A DNA stretch of 64,000 nt, taken from the NCBI GenBank assembly GCA_900318465.1, contig ONKQ01000002.1:44069-108068 (forward strand), written 5' to 3'. Below, one piece after another: positions 49,551 through 57,075 of the stretch. The notes beneath the pieces are model-generated. The model saw only the letters and a list, made by a program, of their open reading frames with translations, made no database searches and was not told the origin of the DNA. This stretch comes from an uncultured Bacteroidales bacterium. Its GTDB lineage: Bacteria; Bacteroidota; Bacteroidia; Bacteroidales; F082. The position numbers were made by a program, and so were the translations under genes. How positions within the stretch are numbered: position 1 is the stretch's first letter; each line of letters starts with the position of its first letter.

Positions 49551-50795
49551 TCAATACATTAGATACTTCGCCCGAATCGCCTTGAAAGCCTCAAGGTCGT
49601 TTTGCCACAAAGCGCGGATTTCATCTGCGTTTTTTCCGTTTTCGATGTCGCGCTGCAATTGCTGGTCGCCTGAAAGTTTCACGAAGTAATTGTTGAAGAA
49701 GTTCTTGTCTTTCAGCTGCTGGTAAGCCTCAATGAGCCATTCCAAATGCAACTGATTGGCATTGAGTGCGTAATCGTGGGCAAATTCAACCAAGTTTTCA
49801 CCTCGGCAACGTTGACCTTCAAGCAAAGGTTTTGAGGCTCCGCTTGTGCTTTTTGGTATGAAGGTGAAACTGCCGCGCATGTCAGGGTGGCCATAAATCT
49901 GGAAAGGCGTTTCGGTGCCGCGACCGATGCTGACGATGGTGCCCTCGAAGAAACAAAGGGTGGGGTAGAGGTACACCGATTCCCAGTTGGGCAGGTTGGG
50001 CGAAGGGCGCACGGGCAACTCATAGATGGCGTTGCGGTTATATTTATTAATAGGTATCACGGTGAGGTCGCAGCGGATGCCGTTTTTCAACCAGCCTTCG
50101 CCGTTCACCATCTTGGCATACTCGCCGATGGTCATGCCATAAACCACAGGCACTTGGTGTAGTCCCACAAACGATTGGTTTTCAGATTTCAAAACGGGAC
50201 CATCGACATAAAAACCATTTGGGTTGGGGCGGTCGAGTACGATGACAGGAAGGTTGTTTTCGGCGGCGGCTTCCATGACGTAGGTCATCGTGGAAATGTA
50301 GGTGTAGAACCTCACGCCAACATCTTGCAAATCAAAGAGAATCACATCGATGCCTTGAAGCATTTCAGGAGTGGGCTTCTTGTTTTTGCCGTAAAGCGAC
50401 ACGATGGGCAGGCCCGTTTTCTCGTCCTTGCCGCTGTGTACCTTTGCGCCGGCATCAGCCGTGCCACGGAAGCCATGCTCGGGCGTGTATATTTTTCGCA
50501 CGTCGATGCCCAAGGAAAGCAGCGTGTCCACCAAATGCGTTTCGCCGACGATGCTCGTTTGGTTGGCCACCACTCCGATGCGTTTCCCTTGCAGAAGTGG
50601 CAGATAGTCATCCATTTGCATAGCGGCGGAAACATAGTGTTCCTTGTCAATAAAAGCAAGTTGAGACGTTACCAAATTGGCTGGCTTTTGCGTTTTGATT
50701 CTGTTGTTTGGCTCGTTGTCCATCTTGAAGATTTGGGTTTGGGCTGGCGCAAGGAAAGCGCATAGCAGCAGAGCGAAAAAGAGTTGTCGTTTCAT
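49551..50795 (-). CDS. namZ: Exo-beta-N-acetylmuramidase NamZ-like (DUF1343)
   Basis: 414-residue periplasmic enzyme of the DUF1343 family (GH171), which releases terminal MurNAc during peptidoglycan recycling. Signal peptide ending FLAPAQTQ; motifs GKRIGVVANQTSIV, IYTPEHGFRGTADAG, VILFDLQDVGVRFYTYISTM and RPNPNGFYVDGP. Length fits. Monocistronic with a minus-strand -7 box at 50816-50823. Confidence 0.9.
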   Translation of the reverse strand: MKRQLFFALLLCAFLAPAQTQIFKMDNEPNNRIKTQKPANLVTSQLAFIDKEHYVSAAMQMDDYLPLLQGKRIGVVANQTSIVGETHLVDTLLSLGIDVRKIYTPEHGFRGTADAGAKVHSGKDEKTGLPIVSLYGKNKKPTPEMLQGIDVILFDLQDVGVRFYTYISTMTYVMEAAAENNLPVIVLDRPNPNGFYVDGPVLKSENQSFVGLHQVPVVYGMTIGEYAKMVNGEGWLKNGIRCDLTVIPINKYNRNAIYELPVRPSPNLPNWESVYLYPTLCFFEGTIVSIGRGTETPFQIYGHPDMRGSFTFIPKSTSGASKPLLEGQRCRGENLVEFAHDYALNANQLHLEWLIEAYQQLKDKNFFNNYFVKLSGDQQLQRDIENGKNADEIRALWQNDLEAFKAIRAKYLMY

Positions 50796-50815
50796 TCCAG
50801 AAGTGTTTTGTTTTG

Positions 50816-50884
50816 CAAAAGTATTGAAATTTATGCAAATTTAGTGCCTAATGCTTACGCCAAACCGATTTTTCCCTATTTTTG
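50816..50884. promoter_or_regulatory. Divergent promoters, namZ and structured RNA region
   Basis: TACTTTTG on the minus strand (50816-50823) for namZ; TATTTTTG on the plus strand (50877-50884) pointing to the structured region and the small secreted protein gene at 51189. Confidence 0.55.
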
Positions 50885-50935
50885 TCGCTGAATTGGTTCG
50901 CCAGTACTTCGATGTACTCAGCAACCATTCGCGAC
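50884..50935 (+). other. 52-nt hairpin at head of intergenic RNA
   Basis: GTCGC (50884-50888) pairs with GCGAC (50931-50935), then GAATTGGTT with AACCATTC, and AGTAC with GTACT at the tip. It overlaps the end of the -7 box, so the element may be a palindrome in DNA rather than a transcript. Confidence 0.5.
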
Positions 50936-50967
50936 ATTTTGAACTTTAGAAGCGTTATGCTTCCTTT

Positions 50968-51086
50968 CACTTGAGAACCTGGAAAATTTTCAAGCAATGT
51001 GTAAAAAGGAGGTGCATAACAGTACCACGCTTAGCGTGAGCTGTTATTGCATTCTTTTTACAGGTAGTTTCCAGGACCTTCAAGTG
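50968..51086 (+). ncRNA. Rod-shaped structured RNA or palindromic element
   Basis: In the 393-base gap upstream of the small secreted protein gene five nested stems form one rod: CACTTGA 50968/TCAAGTG 51086, CCTGGAAA 50978/TTTCCAGG 51075, TGTAAAAAG 51000/CTTTTTACA 51062, TGCATAACAG 51013/CTGTTATTGCA 51051, CACGC 51026/GCGTG 51038. Between stems 2 and 3 the 5' side has a 14-base bubble, the 3' side five bases. A -7 box lies upstream at 50877. Identity unknown; could be a 6S-like or other regulatory RNA, or a dispersed palindrome. No terminator seen. Confidence 0.5.
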
Positions 51087-51188
51087 AGGTGTGATATAAC
51101 ACAGCGCACGCTTCTTTTGTTTGGTGTTGACGGAGGACGAATCTGCTATCAATAATTTACCATTTAATAATCACTAAAAGAAGAAAAA

Positions 51189-51557
51189 ATGAACAAGATG
51201 AAAAAAAAGAGGAAGAAAATCTTTGTGTTTTTGTTTGGATTAGCCACAGCAATGCTAATGACTCTTCCTGTTCAGGCTCAAGGTCTCCTTGAAAATCTAC
51301 TTGATGAATATTACGCAGAGAAAGACCAACAAAGCAATAATAATGGTGGAGTGATGGGTCGAGGTACAGGTACGGTCGGAGTAGACTTCACGGGTCAAAG
51401 CTTTGGCGCCACAAATGGCGACATCACTGGCCAAACATTTGGCGCACCTTTGGGCAGTGGACTGTTTGTCATGCTCGCAGCAGGTGCAGGCTATGCAACA
51501 ATGAAATCAAGGAAAAAACAAAACAATCAAAACAGACAAAACAGAAAGGAAAAATGA
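51189..51557 (+). CDS. Small secreted protein with hydrophobic C-terminal anchor
   Basis: 122 residues: basic head (MNKMKKKRKKI), signal peptide ending PVQAQ (about 31), a Gly/Thr-rich middle containing two similar units (DFTGQSFGATNGD and DITGQTFGAP), then LGSGLFVMLAAGAGYATMK and a very basic tail. The final PLGSGLxxxxxxGxxY-plus-basic pattern recurs in small Bacteroidetes proteins and looks like a C-terminal membrane or sorting signal. Function unknown. Its TGA overlaps the ATG of the next leader (ATGA). Confidence 0.75.
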   Translation: MNKMKKKRKKIFVFLFGLATAMLMTLPVQAQGLLENLLDEYYAEKDQQSNNNGGVMGRGTGTVGVDFTGQSFGATNGDITGQTFGAPLGSGLFVMLAAGAGYATMKSRKKQNNQNRQNRKEK

Positions 51558-51634
51558 ACATGAAAAAGATAAGCATTATTGTAATGGCATTGGCGTTTTT
51601 GGCTGCATTGACGCAATGCAAGAAAGGACATTAA
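51554..51634 (+). pseudogene. Orphan lipoprotein leader, frame-shifted from following ORF
   Basis: A 26-codon reading frame starts with a good lipoprotein signal (MKKISIIVMALAFLAAL, lipobox LTQC) and stops at TAA 51632-51634. The protein body at 51654 continues in another frame. Removing one base around 51623-51628 would join them as CKKDIKGGNGTRMDV, so this is probably the true N-terminus of the next gene, broken by a 1-base insertion or a sequencing error. Confidence 0.6.
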
Positions 51635-51653
51635 AGGTGGCAATGGGACGAGA

Positions 51654-52904
51654 ATGGATGTGAACACGGCGACGGGCGAGGTTACCTATATAAGCGGCGA
51701 CAAGATTTATGTGGCCAGCGGCGGCAAATATGTAGGCACACTGACACACAACGGCACCCGCTTCAGCGGTGCCATTTCTGGCCCAACAGTGGGTGAGCCG
51801 CTGCATTTCTATTTCTTGGGCAATGTGACTCCCGCCGAAACCCTTACGGCAGGCACCACGACGACCTGCTCCGTGGTCATCAGCGACCAGACGCAGCATT
51901 TGCCCGTGATAGAATATGCACCGTCCAACGAAAACTACACGGCTGGCGCAAGCAGTTTCTCCGCTCATTTGCTTAACAAGTGTGCCTTGGTGAAGTTCAA
52001 TGTGACGACTTCATCGGCTGTTGCCACTTGTATTACAGGCTTTAATAACAAGGTGACAGTGAATTTCTCTGATAACACCTTGACCAACAGCCAAGAAGGC
52101 AATGGGGTCATCACTTTGCCCGCTGGTAACGGTGAAAAATGGGCAATTCTTTTGCCTCAGAATGCTATGGAAGCAGGAGCGGAAGGTTCAGCGTATTCTG
52201 TGAATGGAGTTTATACTGGAACATGTGATGTTGTTCCTGCCATTACCAACAATGGATACCTGACCGAAGGTATAGAAGTGGTGATTTCTACGGTTAATGT
52301 TATTCATGATTATGTTGACCTTGGCTTACCAAGTGGGATTTTGTGGGCTACTTGCAACGTGGGTGCTGATGCCCCTGAAGAATTTGGCGATTACTTTGCT
52401 TGGGGCGAGACGGAACCAAAAGATTACTATTTTGTGGGTAATTACCAATACTGCAATGGCGGCGAGAACACATTAACTAAGTACTGCAATAATTCAAATT
52501 ATGGGTACAACGGATTTACCGACGATCTAACAACGCTATCGTCGGAGGATGATGCAGCTACGGCCAACTGGGATAATGCCTGGCGTATGCCCACTAAGGA
52601 GGAATGGCTGGAACTTTACAGCAACACGACCGTCATCTGGACCACCCAAAATGGCGTGAACGGTAGGTTGTTCACCGCCAGTAATGGCAACAGTCTCTTC
52701 CTGCCCGCAGCTGGCTTCAGCGTCTATAGCAGTGTCAACCTTGCAGGCAGCCTTGGCGAATACTCGTCGAGTTCGCTCTACACGGTCCAACCGAACTATG
52801 CGAATATTCTCTACTTCGATTTGGACGATTGCAGCGCGAACTCTTCTCACAGTCGCCTTTATGGTCTTTCTGTCCGACCCGTGCGTGCAGGGTCGCAGAA
52901 TTAA
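51654..52904 (+). CDS. FISUMP-domain surface protein lacking its leader
   Basis: 416 residues from the first ATG of the frame. The N-terminal part (TGEVTYISGDKIYV, LHFYFLGNVTP) is a beta-rich domain common in Bacteroidetes lipoproteins; the C-terminal 190 residues match the Fibrobacter succinogenes major paralogous domain (TIGR02145 type): YVDLGLPSGILWATCNVGA, FAWGETEPKD, WRMPTKEEWLEL, SRLYGLSVRPVR. There is no signal peptide in this frame; one lies just upstream in a different frame. Likely originally an exported lipoprotein, now possibly inactive. Confidence 0.75.
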   Translation: MDVNTATGEVTYISGDKIYVASGGKYVGTLTHNGTRFSGAISGPTVGEPLHFYFLGNVTPAETLTAGTTTTCSVVISDQTQHLPVIEYAPSNENYTAGASSFSAHLLNKCALVKFNVTTSSAVATCITGFNNKVTVNFSDNTLTNSQEGNGVITLPAGNGEKWAILLPQNAMEAGAEGSAYSVNGVYTGTCDVVPAITNNGYLTEGIEVVISTVNVIHDYVDLGLPSGILWATCNVGADAPEEFGDYFAWGETEPKDYYFVGNYQYCNGGENTLTKYCNNSNYGYNGFTDDLTTLSSEDDAATANWDNAWRMPTKEEWLELYSNTTVIWTTQNGVNGRLFTASNGNSLFLPAAGFSVYSSVNLAGSLGEYSSSSLYTVQPNYANILYFDLDDCSANSSHSRLYGLSVRPVRAGSQN

Positions 52905-53072
52905 CCTATGTTTCTCAACGGGATTTGTATCCGCTCTTTTGGTAAAAACCTTGGATGAGTTGGGCGGATGGTGTTTTTTTAGGCTGGGGTTTTGTGTGTT
53001 GCCCCGTTCTCCCGAATTTGCAATTCGGAAGTCGTGAATATCAGCATTTGAAATGCCGGAATGAATGATATA

Positions 53073-53136
53073 CGGCTGCCGTGGTACGACAGCCCTACAG
53101 CCTATCCGTTGTAGGGCTGTCGCATTGCGGCAGCCG
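53073..53136. repeat. 64-bp long palindrome, TGTAGGGCTGTCG type
   Basis: CGGCTGCCG (53073-53081) with CGGCAGCCG (53128-53136) and CGACAGCCCTACA (53087-53099) with TGTAGGGCTGTCG (53110-53122). The core 13-mer TTGTAGGGCTGTC also occurs at 15683. Located in the 568-base gap between the FISUMP gene and the HEPN gene, which has no gene of its own. Confidence 0.7.
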
Positions 53137-53166
53137 CATTTTGTGTACGCGCTTTTGATGGGTTTC

Positions 53167-53295
53167 GCCCCGACGGGGCTTTGTTCGGAATTTGTTTTTT
53201 GTTTGGCAGGGGTTCCATTGCATTTCACCCCAGCCGAATCCCCCTGCCCCCTTTGAAGGGGGAAATCCGCCGTCACTCCGTGACATGGGCTGGGG
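53167..53295. repeat. Cluster of palindromes in same gap
   Basis: GCCCCGACGGGGC (53167-53179), CCCCAGCC (53228-53235) paired with GGCTGGGG (53288-53295), CCCCCTTTGAAGGGGG (53247-53262) and GTCACTCCGTGAC (53272-53284). Nested hairpins without coding capacity; similar in style to other intergenic elements of the window. Confidence 0.6.
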
Positions 53296-53443
53296 CACGA
53301 AGGAACCCCAGAGGGGTGATGGGACATTAGGCAGGCGGTGGAGCATGGCGGAACCCCTGCCGATGAAAAACCGTATGATATGCCAATGAAAACGGTGTGA
53401 ACCCATGTTGAAAAACAAAATGTGCGATGTTGGCAAATTTGTT

Positions 53444-53451
53444 TATTTTTG
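53444..53451 (+). promoter_or_regulatory. Promoter -7 box of HEPN/MNT operon
   Basis: TATTTTTG, embedded in TTTGTTTATTTTTGCAG, a 17-mer that recurs at the next toxin-antitoxin promoter (54221-54237). Confidence 0.6.
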
Positions 53452-53472
53452 CAGACGATTATTCACTTGTTT

Positions 53473-53862
53473 ATGACAAAAGAGGAAAAAGTTGCCTATT
53501 GGCTTGATTTGGCTGATTACGACATTGAAACAGCAGAAGGCTTGTTTGTCGTAAAGCGTTGGCTGTATGTAGGTTTCATGTGCCATCAAGTGATTGAAAA
53601 GACATTGAAATCCTATTGGTGCAAGTCAAGAGAAGACGATCCGCCCTACATTCATAATTTGGCGCAATTGTCAATCCGTAGCGGATTATACGAACAGATG
53701 TCGCCTGAGCAACAACGGACGATAGCCCAATTGATGCCCATGAACATTGAGGCACGCTATCCTGAATACAAAGAACAATTATTAAAAAGAATGACACAAG
53801 AGTTTTGCCGTCAATTGATTGATGACACAAAAGCGTTACAGCAATGGATAAGGAACAAGTGA
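53473..53862 (+). CDS. HEPN-domain protein (toxin-type)
   Basis: 129-residue all-alpha HEPN domain (pfam05168 type). Signature: WLDLADYDIETAEGLFVVKR, CHQVIEKTLKSYW, and KSREDDPPYIHNLAQL, in which Arg and His are separated by seven residues instead of the four to six of active HEPN RNases. Paired with the overlapping MNT nucleotidyltransferase gene (19-base overlap), as in HEPN/MNT toxin-antitoxin modules where MNT adenylylates HEPN. Whether it still acts as RNase is open. Start ATG 53473 follows the -7 box. Confidence 0.85.
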   Translation: MTKEEKVAYWLDLADYDIETAEGLFVVKRWLYVGFMCHQVIEKTLKSYWCKSREDDPPYIHNLAQLSIRSGLYEQMSPEQQRTIAQLMPMNIEARYPEYKEQLLKRMTQEFCRQLIDDTKALQQWIRNK

Positions 53863-54143
53863 TAGAGATAGTAAAAGAGTATAAGAACGCGATAATCAAG
53901 CAGATAAGCGATGCTAAGGTTTATTTGTATGGTTCTTATAGTAAGGGTACGGCTCGCCCTGAAAGTGATATTGACGTGGCCGTTGTCGTTCCCGCAGTTC
54001 AGGACGATTGGTTAGATGTTTCAACAACGCTTTGGTTGCTTGCTCCGCAAATCAATTGTCTTATCGAACCTGTATTGATAGACCAACGCTATCCTTCGCC
54101 ACTGTACGATGACATTATGCGCACAGGCATTGCGATAGCATAG
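53844..54143 (+). CDS. MNT-type nucleotidyltransferase (antitoxin)
   Basis: 99-residue minimal nucleotidyltransferase with the core GSYSKGTARPESDIDVAVV (G-S-x10-D-x-D). The family adenylylates or otherwise neutralises the HEPN partner. It overlaps the HEPN gene by 19 bases and has no other gene behind it before the next promoter. Confidence 0.87.
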   Translation: MDKEQVIEIVKEYKNAIIKQISDAKVYLYGSYSKGTARPESDIDVAVVVPAVQDDWLDVSTTLWLLAPQINCLIEPVLIDQRYPSPLYDDIMRTGIAIA

Positions 54144-54226
54144 TTTGTTTTCCCCGTTTTTGGATTTCATTTGAACGTTTTTAGGGGTCATTTTTCGAAA
54201 ATTATGGTGGTGTTGGTGGTTTTGTT

Positions 54227-54234
54227 TATTTTTG
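54227..54234 (+). promoter_or_regulatory. Promoter -7 box of RelE/ParE-type module
   Basis: TATTTTTG within the same 17-base context as the HEPN promoter; ATG follows at 54260. Confidence 0.6.
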
Positions 54235-54259
54235 CAGTCAGAAACCAACAGAAATATAA

Positions 54260-54553
54260 ATGTGTACACGGACAATCCATATCAATGACAGTTTGATGGA
54301 GCAAGTCAGACCCATGTTCCCCAACGATGATGTTTTGCAGCGGTGGTTGGAGCAACAAATGGAGTCTATCTTGATGAATTATTCGGCTCAACATAAGCCG
54401 AAACCTCCTTGTTCCTACACGGATGAGGAAATGTATGCCATCGTCAAGGAACGGTTGCAAAGTCTTGAAAAAGGAACAGCCGAACTTGTTGATGGCGAAG
54501 AGGTCTTCTCACAAATTCGTAAACGCTATGGCTTTAAGGCATCAGTGGCATAG
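54260..54553 (+). CDS. Putative antitoxin of RelE/ParE module
   Basis: 97 residues, mostly helical. N-terminal RTIHINDSLMEQVRPMF could be a ribbon or short strand plus helix, with a middle YTDEEMYAIVKERLQ helix. It overlaps the toxin gene by 26 bases and stands first, as typical antitoxins do. No named antitoxin family recognised with certainty. Confidence 0.7.
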   Translation: MCTRTIHINDSLMEQVRPMFPNDDVLQRWLEQQMESILMNYSAQHKPKPPCSYTDEEMYAIVKERLQSLEKGTAELVDGEEVFSQIRKRYGFKASVA

Positions 54554-54848
54554 CCAAGCCAAGATGGAGTTGGACGAGACGCTGGCTTATGTGTTTCGTG
54601 AGTTTGGAGAGAAAACGGCTGAAAAAGTGTATGTTGAAGTCGAAAAGCGTGTGAACCAGTTGTGTGCTTTCCCTGATTCGGGAATGCGGTATAAAGACTT
54701 GTTTTACAATGACAAAGAGGTAAGAATCCTACACATGCGTAAGTCCTCGATTATCTATTGCCACGATGAAGAAATGTTGTACATACTTGCATTCTGGAAC
54801 AATCGGAATAATGATACGAATGCAACTGAAATGTTGTCGGAGAGATAA
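54528..54848 (+). CDS. RelE/ParE-family toxin
   Basis: 106 residues with the ParE pattern: W-S-x-A-K-x-E-L-D-E-TLAY, VNQLCAFPDSGMRYKD, and C-terminal strands EVRILHMRKSSIIYCHDEEMLYILAFW. RelE/ParE proteins attack mRNA or gyrase. ATG 54528 chosen for overlap coupling with the antitoxin. A LolE-like permease begins 12 bases after its stop. Confidence 0.85.
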   Translation: MALRHQWHSQAKMELDETLAYVFREFGEKTAEKVYVEVEKRVNQLCAFPDSGMRYKDLFYNDKEVRILHMRKSSIIYCHDEEMLYILAFWNNRNNDTNATEMLSER

Positions 54849-54860
54849 AGTGTTCCTATC

Positions 54861-56084
54861 ATGTCCGCCCCAAAATTCATAGCAGACCGTATTTTTTCGC
54901 TTTCGAAGGAAAACCTTTCCTCGACGGTGATGCGCTTGGCCGTCACGAGCGTGGCTTTGGCCATTATCGTGATGCTGATTGCATGGGCGGTTGTGGTGGG
55001 TTTTAAGAACCAGATTCGAGGCAAGGTGATTGGTTTCGTCGCTCCGATTCACGTTCAGTCGTTGGACAAGAACGAATCGGTCGAAGAAACACCTTTTGTG
55101 TTGGATTCGTTGTTAATCAGCAAGTTAAACTCCATTGAAGGCATTGCGCATTATCAGATGGTGGCCAACAAGGCAGGCATGATCAAGACCGACGACGAAA
55201 TTCAAGGCGTGGTGTTGAAAGGCGTGGACGAAAACTACGACTGGACTTATTTCGGGAACTGCCTCTTGAAAGGGAAAACGCCTGAATATCAATCGGGTGA
55301 ACGCTCCAATGAAGTGCTGGTTTCCAAGGCTATAGCCAACAAAATGCTTTTGGATGTAGGCGACGATGTGCGTGTGTGGTTCATCGACAAGGACATGCAG
55401 GCGCGAGGTAGGAAATTCACAGTTACAGGTATTTTCGAGACGGGTCTCACCGAGTTTGATGAGCGTTTCGTCTTTGCCGATTTGAACCAAATCCGAAAAC
55501 TGAATGGTTGGGAAGACAACGAAGCGGGATTGTTGGAAATTGCGCTGAAAGACGGTTTCGATGCCAACCAAATCAATGAGAAACTGTATTATGCCCTGCC
55601 TTCTGAGTTGGCCTCATATACCGCTCGTGAAAGCAATCAACAAATTTTCGACTGGTTGGATTTGTTGGATACCAACGTGTGGCTCATCATGGCCTTGATG
55701 CTGTTGGTGGCAGGCATCACGGTCATCAGTATGTTGCTGATTATCATTATTGAGCGCACTTCCACCATTGGTTTGCTGAAAGCGATGGGCGCGAGCAACA
55801 AGTTCGTCCGCGAGGTGTTTCTGCGTCGCTCGTTGCGCATTTTGCTTATTGGGATGCTCATCGGCAATGTTATTGGTTTGGGTTTCTGCCTCTTGCAAAA
55901 ATACACAGGACTCATCAAACTTGATGCAGCGACCTATTACCTATCTTCCGTGCCCATCGAATTGCACTTTACTACCGTGATACTCATCAACTTGGGAACT
56001 TTGCTCCTTTGGGTCTTGATGCTGTTGATTCCGACTTCAGTCATCAATCGCATCAGCCCTACCAAGTCGATTCGGTTTGAATGA
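54861..56084 (+). CDS. LolC/E-type lipoprotein-releasing ABC permease
   Basis: 407-residue FtsX-like permease with an N-terminal TM helix (25-50), a large periplasmic MacB-type domain (50-265), and three C-terminal TM helices (about 275-300, 325-350, 370-395). In Gram-negatives this family extracts lipoproteins from the inner membrane. The ATPase gene is elsewhere. It lies inside a toxin-antitoxin patch but is likely a core gene. Confidence 0.88.
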   Translation: MSAPKFIADRIFSLSKENLSSTVMRLAVTSVALAIIVMLIAWAVVVGFKNQIRGKVIGFVAPIHVQSLDKNESVEETPFVLDSLLISKLNSIEGIAHYQMVANKAGMIKTDDEIQGVVLKGVDENYDWTYFGNCLLKGKTPEYQSGERSNEVLVSKAIANKMLLDVGDDVRVWFIDKDMQARGRKFTVTGIFETGLTEFDERFVFADLNQIRKLNGWEDNEAGLLEIALKDGFDANQINEKLYYALPSELASYTARESNQQIFDWLDLLDTNVWLIMALMLLVAGITVISMLLIIIIERTSTIGLLKAMGASNKFVREVFLRRSLRILLIGMLIGNVIGLGFCLLQKYTGLIKLDAATYYLSSVPIELHFTTVILINLGTLLLWVLMLLIPTSVINRISPTKSIRFE

Positions 56085-56125
56085 GGAAAATTTCAATAAT
56101 TCATGCTTGAAATGCCAAAAAGGTT

Positions 56126-56133
56126 TATTTTTG
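56126..56133 (+). promoter_or_regulatory. Promoter -7 box of DUF3791-DUF3990 module
   Basis: TATTTTTG, 20 bases before the ATG at 56153. Confidence 0.6.
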
Positions 56134-56152
56134 CAAAATCAATATTGAAGTT

Positions 56153-56377
56153 ATGAGCAAGCTAGAGCATGATAAATTGGATTATTTGGTGGCTATCATT
56201 AGTGATTTTGCCCTCAAGTTTTCTTTGACACCATCGCAAGCTTATCGTTATTTGTCTAATTATAAGGCGATTGACTTTCTGATTCGTAATTATGATATTG
56301 AGCATACATTGTCATTTGAGAATGTTGTGGACGATGTTTCGGTGTTTTGTCGCAATCGGGGAGGGGCTTTGGTATGA
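56153..56377 (+). CDS. DUF3791 protein, candidate antitoxin
   Basis: 74-residue helical protein with KLDYLVAIISDFALKFSLTPSQAYRYL and GAIDFLI-like helix (KAIDFLIRNYDIEHTLS). DUF3791 genes commonly accompany DUF3990 genes. Its TGA overlaps the ATG of the DUF3990 gene (ATGA 56374-56377). Confidence 0.8.
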   Translation: MSKLEHDKLDYLVAIISDFALKFSLTPSQAYRYLSNYKAIDFLIRNYDIEHTLSFENVVDDVSVFCRNRGGALV

Positions 56378-56853
56378 TACTCTATCACGGATCGAATGTC
56401 GAGATTGATAGGATAGATTTGTCCAAATCCAATGTAGGCAAGGATTTCGGCGTTGGTTTTTATCTGACTCCCAACCGCGACCACGCGTTGGGACAGGCTC
56501 AGCGCAAGATAGAAATTTTTTCGTTTGGTGTTCCCTCTTTGACCGCCTTTTCTTTTGATGAAAAAGAACTTCAAAATGGCGAACTTGCTGTAAAAGTGTT
56601 TGATGATTACACCTTGGAATGGGCTGAATTTGTGCTGATGAATAGGCAAAGCAGCAGTAGAATTCCGCTGCACGAATACGATATTGTTATTGGCCCTGTT
56701 GCAGATGATACTGTTGGTTATCAGATTCGTAGGTTGTTGGGCCAACTGATTACCATGGAGCAGTTTATGAAGGAATTGAAATATCCGAAAGAGAAAAGCA
56801 TCCAATACTTTTTTGGTACAGAAAAATCACTAAAATACCTCAAGAAGATATGA
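56374..56853 (+). CDS. DUF3990 protein, candidate ADP-ribosyltransferase-like toxin
   Basis: 159 residues. Pattern LYHGSN near the start, GVGFYLTPNRDHALGQAQ (about 29-46), and EWAEFVLMNR around residue 90 match the H-Y-E type layout of ADP-ribosyltransferase-fold proteins, the superfamily to which DUF3990 has been linked. No catalytic test. It is sandwiched between two small helical DUF3791-type genes with ATGA overlaps on both sides. Confidence 0.8.
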   Translation: MILYHGSNVEIDRIDLSKSNVGKDFGVGFYLTPNRDHALGQAQRKIEIFSFGVPSLTAFSFDEKELQNGELAVKVFDDYTLEWAEFVLMNRQSSSRIPLHEYDIVIGPVADDTVGYQIRRLLGQLITMEQFMKELKYPKEKSIQYFFGTEKSLKYLKKI

Positions 56854-57071
56854 CGAAAGAATCATTTATGATTGAAGAAATGACCAAAGAAATGATAGTG
56901 CTTTTAATGGAAAAGCGAGGCGTTTCCATGGAAGAGGCTGTGAATCTCGTCTATACTTCAGAAACTTTCTCGAAATTATGCAACCTGTCTACTGGTTTAT
57001 ATTTCCAAAGTACGCCTTACGTGTACGAATACCTTAAAAAAGAACTGAATACTGGAAAACTAAGCGAATAA
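56850..57071 (+). CDS. Second small helical DUF3791-like protein
   Basis: 73 residues, helical, with TKEMIVLLMEKRGVSMEEAV and YLKKEL C-terminal. It overlaps the DUF3990 stop (ATGA). Similarity to the first DUF3791 protein is by pattern only. Likely part of the same antitoxin-toxin module. Confidence 0.7.
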   Translation: MTKESFMIEEMTKEMIVLLMEKRGVSMEEAVNLVYTSETFSKLCNLSTGLYFQSTPYVYEYLKKELNTGKLSE

Positions 57072-57075
57072 TAAA

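Noticed and set aside
50967-51152. 61-codon minus-strand frame across the structured RNA
   Set aside because: It follows the palindrome arms and has no start context; the stems explain the region better.
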